A stretch of 64,000 bases of DNA from Marinimicrobium locisalis (GTDB lineage: Bacteria > Pseudomonadota > Gammaproteobacteria > Pseudomonadales > Cellvibrionaceae), in the NCBI RefSeq assembly GCF_039822625.1, contig NZ_JBDLLG010000014.1, positions 69,121-133,120 on the forward strand, read 5' to 3'. Positions 61,448 to 64,000 of this stretch are shown here, piece after piece. How positions within the stretch are numbered: position 1 is the first letter of the stretch; every line of letters begins with the position of its first letter. The position numbers were made by a program, and so were the translations under genes. The notes beneath the pieces are model-generated. The model was given only the letters and a program-made list of their open reading frames with translations. It was not told the origin of the DNA and made no database searches.

Positions 61448-61614
61448 TGGATCGTATTACTGTGCAGTGTATCCGCCAACCTTCTAGGTTATCCGGCGTG
61501 AGTATATTCCCTTCATTCTCCTACCGCACCTTCCGGGCGGCCTTCGGTGTTCGCCGGCGGATAAAAGTCAAGCGTAAAAGGTGGCGAAAAGCCGCCCACT
61601 ATTGCGGGACCTGA
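61447..61614 (+). CDS. Possible 55-residue ORF coupled to the HPP gene
   Basis: The ATG overlaps the HPP stop as TAATG, and the frame runs 55 codons to TGA at 61612. The product begins MDRITVQCIRQPSRLSGVSI and has a strongly basic end (VRRRIKVKRKRWRKAAHYCG). No family is recognised and the frame may be fortuitous. Confidence 0.25.
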   Translation: MDRITVQCIRQPSRLSGVSIFPSFSYRTFRAAFGVRRRIKVKRKRWRKAAHYCGT

Positions 61615-61968
61615 TTTACTGGCAACAACGCTGGCTAACAACTACAGACATCTCGGAGGGTGCCCTAAAAGCAATCGAAACGGAACGAATCCGGCATATT
61701 GTTTCGCTAAATAGAGGAGTATTTATCGTGGGAAGTGAAAGTTCGACGGTCGGCTGATGCAGTAGCACAATTTAACTCAGAAGCGCCTATGACTCTTTCG
61801 CTCACCCACGGTTCCCAGACTGCCATCAAACTGTGAAGCTGTCGACAATAACAGGGCAAGCCGCCCTGCGTATGTTGTCCACCTAGGGGGCAAACGTTAT
61901 GCTACATCGGGTTAATTGAACGCGCGCAACTCATTTCTTTAAGCCATTTATGTGAGGACCAGAGAGCA
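61615..61968. other. Intergenic region upstream of the barrel protein
   Basis: About 350 bp with no frame, tRNA or repeat I can support. It should hold the promoter of the outer-membrane protein gene at 61969. Confidence 0.4.
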
Positions 61969-62535
61969 ATGACGTCATCAAAAGCAGTAATTGGTAGCCT
62001 AGCCATCGCCGGCGCTCTGTCCGCTTTAAGCCTGCCTGTGCTGGCTGACGCCGTCAGCTACAACTACGCAGGCCTTCGTTACGTGGACCAGGACCTGGAC
62101 GACTACGACTGTGGCCAAGATGGGCTGAACGTTTATGGCAGCCTGGACATACAGCAGGGCTTCTTTGGCCAGGCATCGCTCACGGACGTAAGTGGCGAAG
62201 GCGGCTGCGGCTCCATGACCATTTCGGCCTCCGGTGGCTACCGCATCCCCTTCAATAAGCAGTTCGACCTGTACGGCACCATTGGCTTCGAGTCTACCGA
62301 CGTGGACGTGGGCAATGACGATTCAGGCCTGGTGATCGCCGGTGGCCTTCGCGGATTTATCGCCGAGAACCTGGAAGCCAAAGTGGAGCTGGCTCATCGC
62401 ACCGCCTTCGATGGCGATACCGGTATCAACGGTGGCGTGGCCTACTTTTTCACCCCGCAGATTTCAGCCACTTTTGACCTGGGCGTGAGCTCAGAAGCCA
62501 CAACGTGGGGGCTTGGCGCACGGATGAACTTTTAG
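61969..62535 (+). CDS. Small outer-membrane beta-barrel protein
   Basis: A 188-residue protein: signal peptide (about 1-27, SLAIAGALSALSLPVLADAV), then alternating aromatic/polar strands (YNYAGLRYVDQDLDDYDCGQ, FGQASLTDVSGEGGCGSMTI, FDLYGTIGFESTDVDVGNDD) and a typical barrel C-terminal strand ending in Phe (TWGLGARMNF). It is probably an eight-stranded barrel. Two cysteines (in DCGQ and GCGS) could pair. It has its own terminator and lies between the intact and the broken HPP copies. Confidence 0.8.
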   Translation: MTSSKAVIGSLAIAGALSALSLPVLADAVSYNYAGLRYVDQDLDDYDCGQDGLNVYGSLDIQQGFFGQASLTDVSGEGGCGSMTISASGGYRIPFNKQFDLYGTIGFESTDVDVGNDDSGLVIAGGLRGFIAENLEAKVELAHRTAFDGDTGINGGVAYFFTPQISATFDLGVSSEATTWGLGARMNF

Positions 62536-62548
62536 TGAAGCAGCCCCT

Positions 62549-62577
62549 CCAAGGCGCTCGCGGCGCGAGCGCCTTGG
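62549..62577 (+). terminator. Terminator of the barrel protein gene
   Basis: A 12-bp perfect stem (62549-62560 with 62566-62577) around a 5-nt loop, followed by CTTTA, 13 bp after the stop codon. Confidence 0.75.
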
Positions 62578-62652
62578 CTTTACCTCAAGCATCTTCCTAT
62601 AAAACTCTGCCTCTCTCGTAGTCCCTCGTTATGAGCTAGCTCTTCAGTCCTG

Positions 62653-62946
62653 CGCATTATCGCCGGCCACGTTATAACGGCGGCCGTAGGGCTGGTGGTG
62701 GCTCACCTTCTCGGTGTGCAGGAATGGACGCTAGGATTGGCGGTCGGTTTATCGGTCACAGCCATGATGCTTACCAATACGGTGCACCCTCCTGCCGGGG
62801 CCAATCCCTTGCTGATTATGCTGGCAGGAGAGAACTGGTACTTCTTGTTGACGCCAGTAGCCTCTGGAGCTGCGCTGATTGTCGACTTTGACTACTTGTA
62901 TCACCGGTGTATTTCAGGCCAGCGCTATCCTAAAAAGTGGCTCTAA
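62653..62946 (+). pseudogene. 5'-truncated duplicate of the HPP-family gene
   Basis: From about 62659 the sequence follows codon for codon the second half of the HPP gene at 60965-61447 (IAGHVITAAVGL, then VVAHLLGVQEWTLGLAVGLS, TVHPPAGANPLLIMLAGENW, SGQRYPKKWL). The first 60 codons are missing and replaced by unrelated DNA with an in-frame stop at 62632-62634. The reading frame remains open to the normal stop and most differences are conservative. It either decayed recently or is a diverged paralogue cut off at its 5' side. Confidence 0.85.
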
Positions 62947-63239
62947 ACGGGTCGGGAAAGCTGCCTCACAGCCAAGCCTGCTGCTTAGTAAGTCACTTAT
63001 GGCACTGGATCACATCTCTACGTCGTGCTACTTGCTTGACAAGCCGAAGCTTGGTAGCCTCAAGCCAACTAAGTCTGACCAAGGACGTCTCCTTAAAATG
63101 ATCGCCTCTGCCCTACCCTCCCCGCTCACCAACCTGCTGAGCCGAGCTTCTCTGCATGTTCAGTCTTCGCCGAGTCAGCCTGAGGCACTCGGGGGCCACC
63201 ATAGTACCGTAACAATAGATTTACTTTCGAGCTTTGTTT
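62947..63239. other. Intergenic region without a supported gene
   Basis: About 290 bp between the HPP fragment and the DUF6795 gene. One frame crosses it from the fragment without family similarity. AT content rises toward the right end, and the codon use of the next two genes differs from the chromosomal backbone to the left. Confidence 0.4.
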
Positions 63240-63701
63240 ATGAACAAACTTACCGTCATTATTATTCTGAGCTTTCTGTCACAGGAGATGTTCGCCATGT
63301 CATTTTTTAATCCAGGAAAGACCTGTGTGTTCTCTGCAGTCAAAGCATATGTAACGTACAACGGTGAGCCCGTAAAGAATGCGACCATTATTCGGCGGTG
63401 GGAATGGAAAGAAGAGCGCGAGGAGCGTACTCAAACTGATGAGCATGGCTATTTTGAGTTCCCGGCGGCATACGAGTCTTCTGTCTCTCGGATGCTTCCT
63501 ATCGAAATAGTAATAGGGCAAGAACTTTTTGTCGTCGTCGATGGTACAGAGAAGAAAATTTGGGCTCATGCCAAACGCTCAGCTGACGAGAATTCGGAGC
63601 TAAAAGGCCGCGAGATGAAGCTATCTTGCGAGCTCAACGAACCAATGAAAACTTATGGAGATTATGGACTGCTTCAAACTCTGTGTTCCTGGGAGGGATA
63701 A
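63240..63701 (+). CDS. DUF6795-family secreted protein
   Basis: A 153-residue protein with signal peptide MNKLTVIIILSFLSQEMFA and a domain matching DUF6795. The core phrase KTCVFSAVKAYVTYNGEPVK followed by NATIIRRWEWKEE...TDEHGYFEFPA is a transthyretin-like beta sandwich as used in carboxypeptidase-regulatory-like folds. Function unknown. It is 3 bp upstream of a lipase-like ORF, so the two may form an operon. Codon use is more AT-rich than in the core genes. Confidence 0.72.
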   Translation: MNKLTVIIILSFLSQEMFAMSFFNPGKTCVFSAVKAYVTYNGEPVKNATIIRRWEWKEEREERTQTDEHGYFEFPAAYESSVSRMLPIEIVIGQELFVVVDGTEKKIWAHAKRSADENSELKGREMKLSCELNEPMKTYGDYGLLQTLCSWEG

Positions 63702-63704
63702 AAA

Positions 63705-63941
63705 ATGACGTCTGCACTAACCCCATCTTACGCCGCCAACTTGGCCTCTGACGTATATGGTGTAAAACTATCCGCTACGCGTGGCATATTCATCGATAAA
63801 TATTCTGGTGATATGGATGTATCAAACGACTCTTTTTCCCCGGGAGTCACAGGCGGATACATTATTAATAAGCCTCATGTAATGGCAGTCTTCTCTACGG
63901 GGAGAGGAGCCTACAAGGGACAAGCATTTGTTGCTTTGTAA
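63705..63941 (+). pseudogene. Truncated N-terminal fragment of a lipase-like protein
   Basis: A 78-codon frame preceded by GGGAGG. MTSALTPSYAANLASDVYGV and the end VFSTGRGAYKGQAFVAL resemble the N-terminal strands of class 3 lipase-like proteins, in which the chain normally continues into the catalytic domain; here a TAA follows at once. No lipase-like sequence follows in any frame for the last 59 bases of the window. It could be a decayed gene or a short stand-alone protein. Confidence 0.45.
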
Positions 63942-64000
63942 CTATTCAGCTCAATTTTTGAAAAAACACTTGACAGGGTTTTTCCGAGAAATTCTGAAAT

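Noticed and set aside
59669..61908. Two GTTATGC motifs that look like integron recombination cores
   Set aside because: They do not satisfy GTTRRRY, lack paired R/L boxes, and the intervening genes are in mixed orientation.

Overview
The window is about 58-60% GC chromosomal DNA from a gammaproteobacterium. Gene order closely follows pseudomonads: gltB / damX-aroB-aroK-pilQPONM / ponA / nuclease-rpmE / priA / ftsN-hslV-hslU-DUF971; then GspE-like ATPase / DUF47-pit-argE-argA; then rppH-ptsP-lgt-thyA-folA. A polyserine-linked GH5-CBM6 endoglucanase, a GH105-beta-propeller polysaccharide enzyme and a Vibrio TonB2-like energy-transduction operon instead suggest a marine polysaccharide degrader of the Cellvibrionaceae type (Marinimicrobium or Saccharophagus-like). 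This placement is inferred from content only.

Layout. 1-2.6 kb: start of gltB (minus strand), a perfect CRP-type palindrome, a terminator, and a large Ig-like lipoprotein that separates damX from gltB. 2.8-11.1 kb: type IV pilus assembly genes (pilMNOPQ) with aroK, aroB and damX. 11.2-20.5 kb: ponA, nuclease, rpmE, priA, ftsN, hslVU. 20.6-28 kb: DUF971 protein, DUF4136 lipoprotein, msbA, ilvE, glnE. 28.3-37.2 kb: GspE-family ATPase, phosphate uptake (DUF47-pit), arginine synthesis (argE-argA) and ilvD. 37.3-42.5 kb: DUF3450-TtpC-ExbB-ExbD-TonB-TPR operon. 42.8-47.9 kb: folA, thyA, lgt, ptsP, rppH. 48-54.3 kb: HAD phosphatase, imelysin-like lipoprotein, TetR regulator, DUF1853, small membrane protein, 5-oxoprolinase pxpABC. 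54.4-59.4 kb: two secreted polysaccharide enzymes around an AraC-type regulator. 59.4-64 kb: looser accessory region with a VOC protein, a TetR regulator with a perfect operator, HPP membrane protein and a broken second copy, an outer-membrane barrel, and a DUF6795 protein next to a truncated lipase-like ORF at the edge.

The most unusual feature is a family of eight full and one half palindromic intergenic elements between 17.3 and 35.3 kb. Each has long inverted arms (19-30 bp, six to seven of the eight exactly perfect over that core) whose sequence differs from copy to copy. The arms enclose one of two related conserved cores. The cores are chains of small hairpins whose loops read A-N-G-G-A-T, with compensatory changes in the stems, as in RsmA/CsrA-binding hairpins. 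The elements sit 24-57 bp behind gene 3' ends, and three loci carry them as back-to-back pairs. I do not recognise this family as a described one. The CsrA/Rsm link is a hypothesis.
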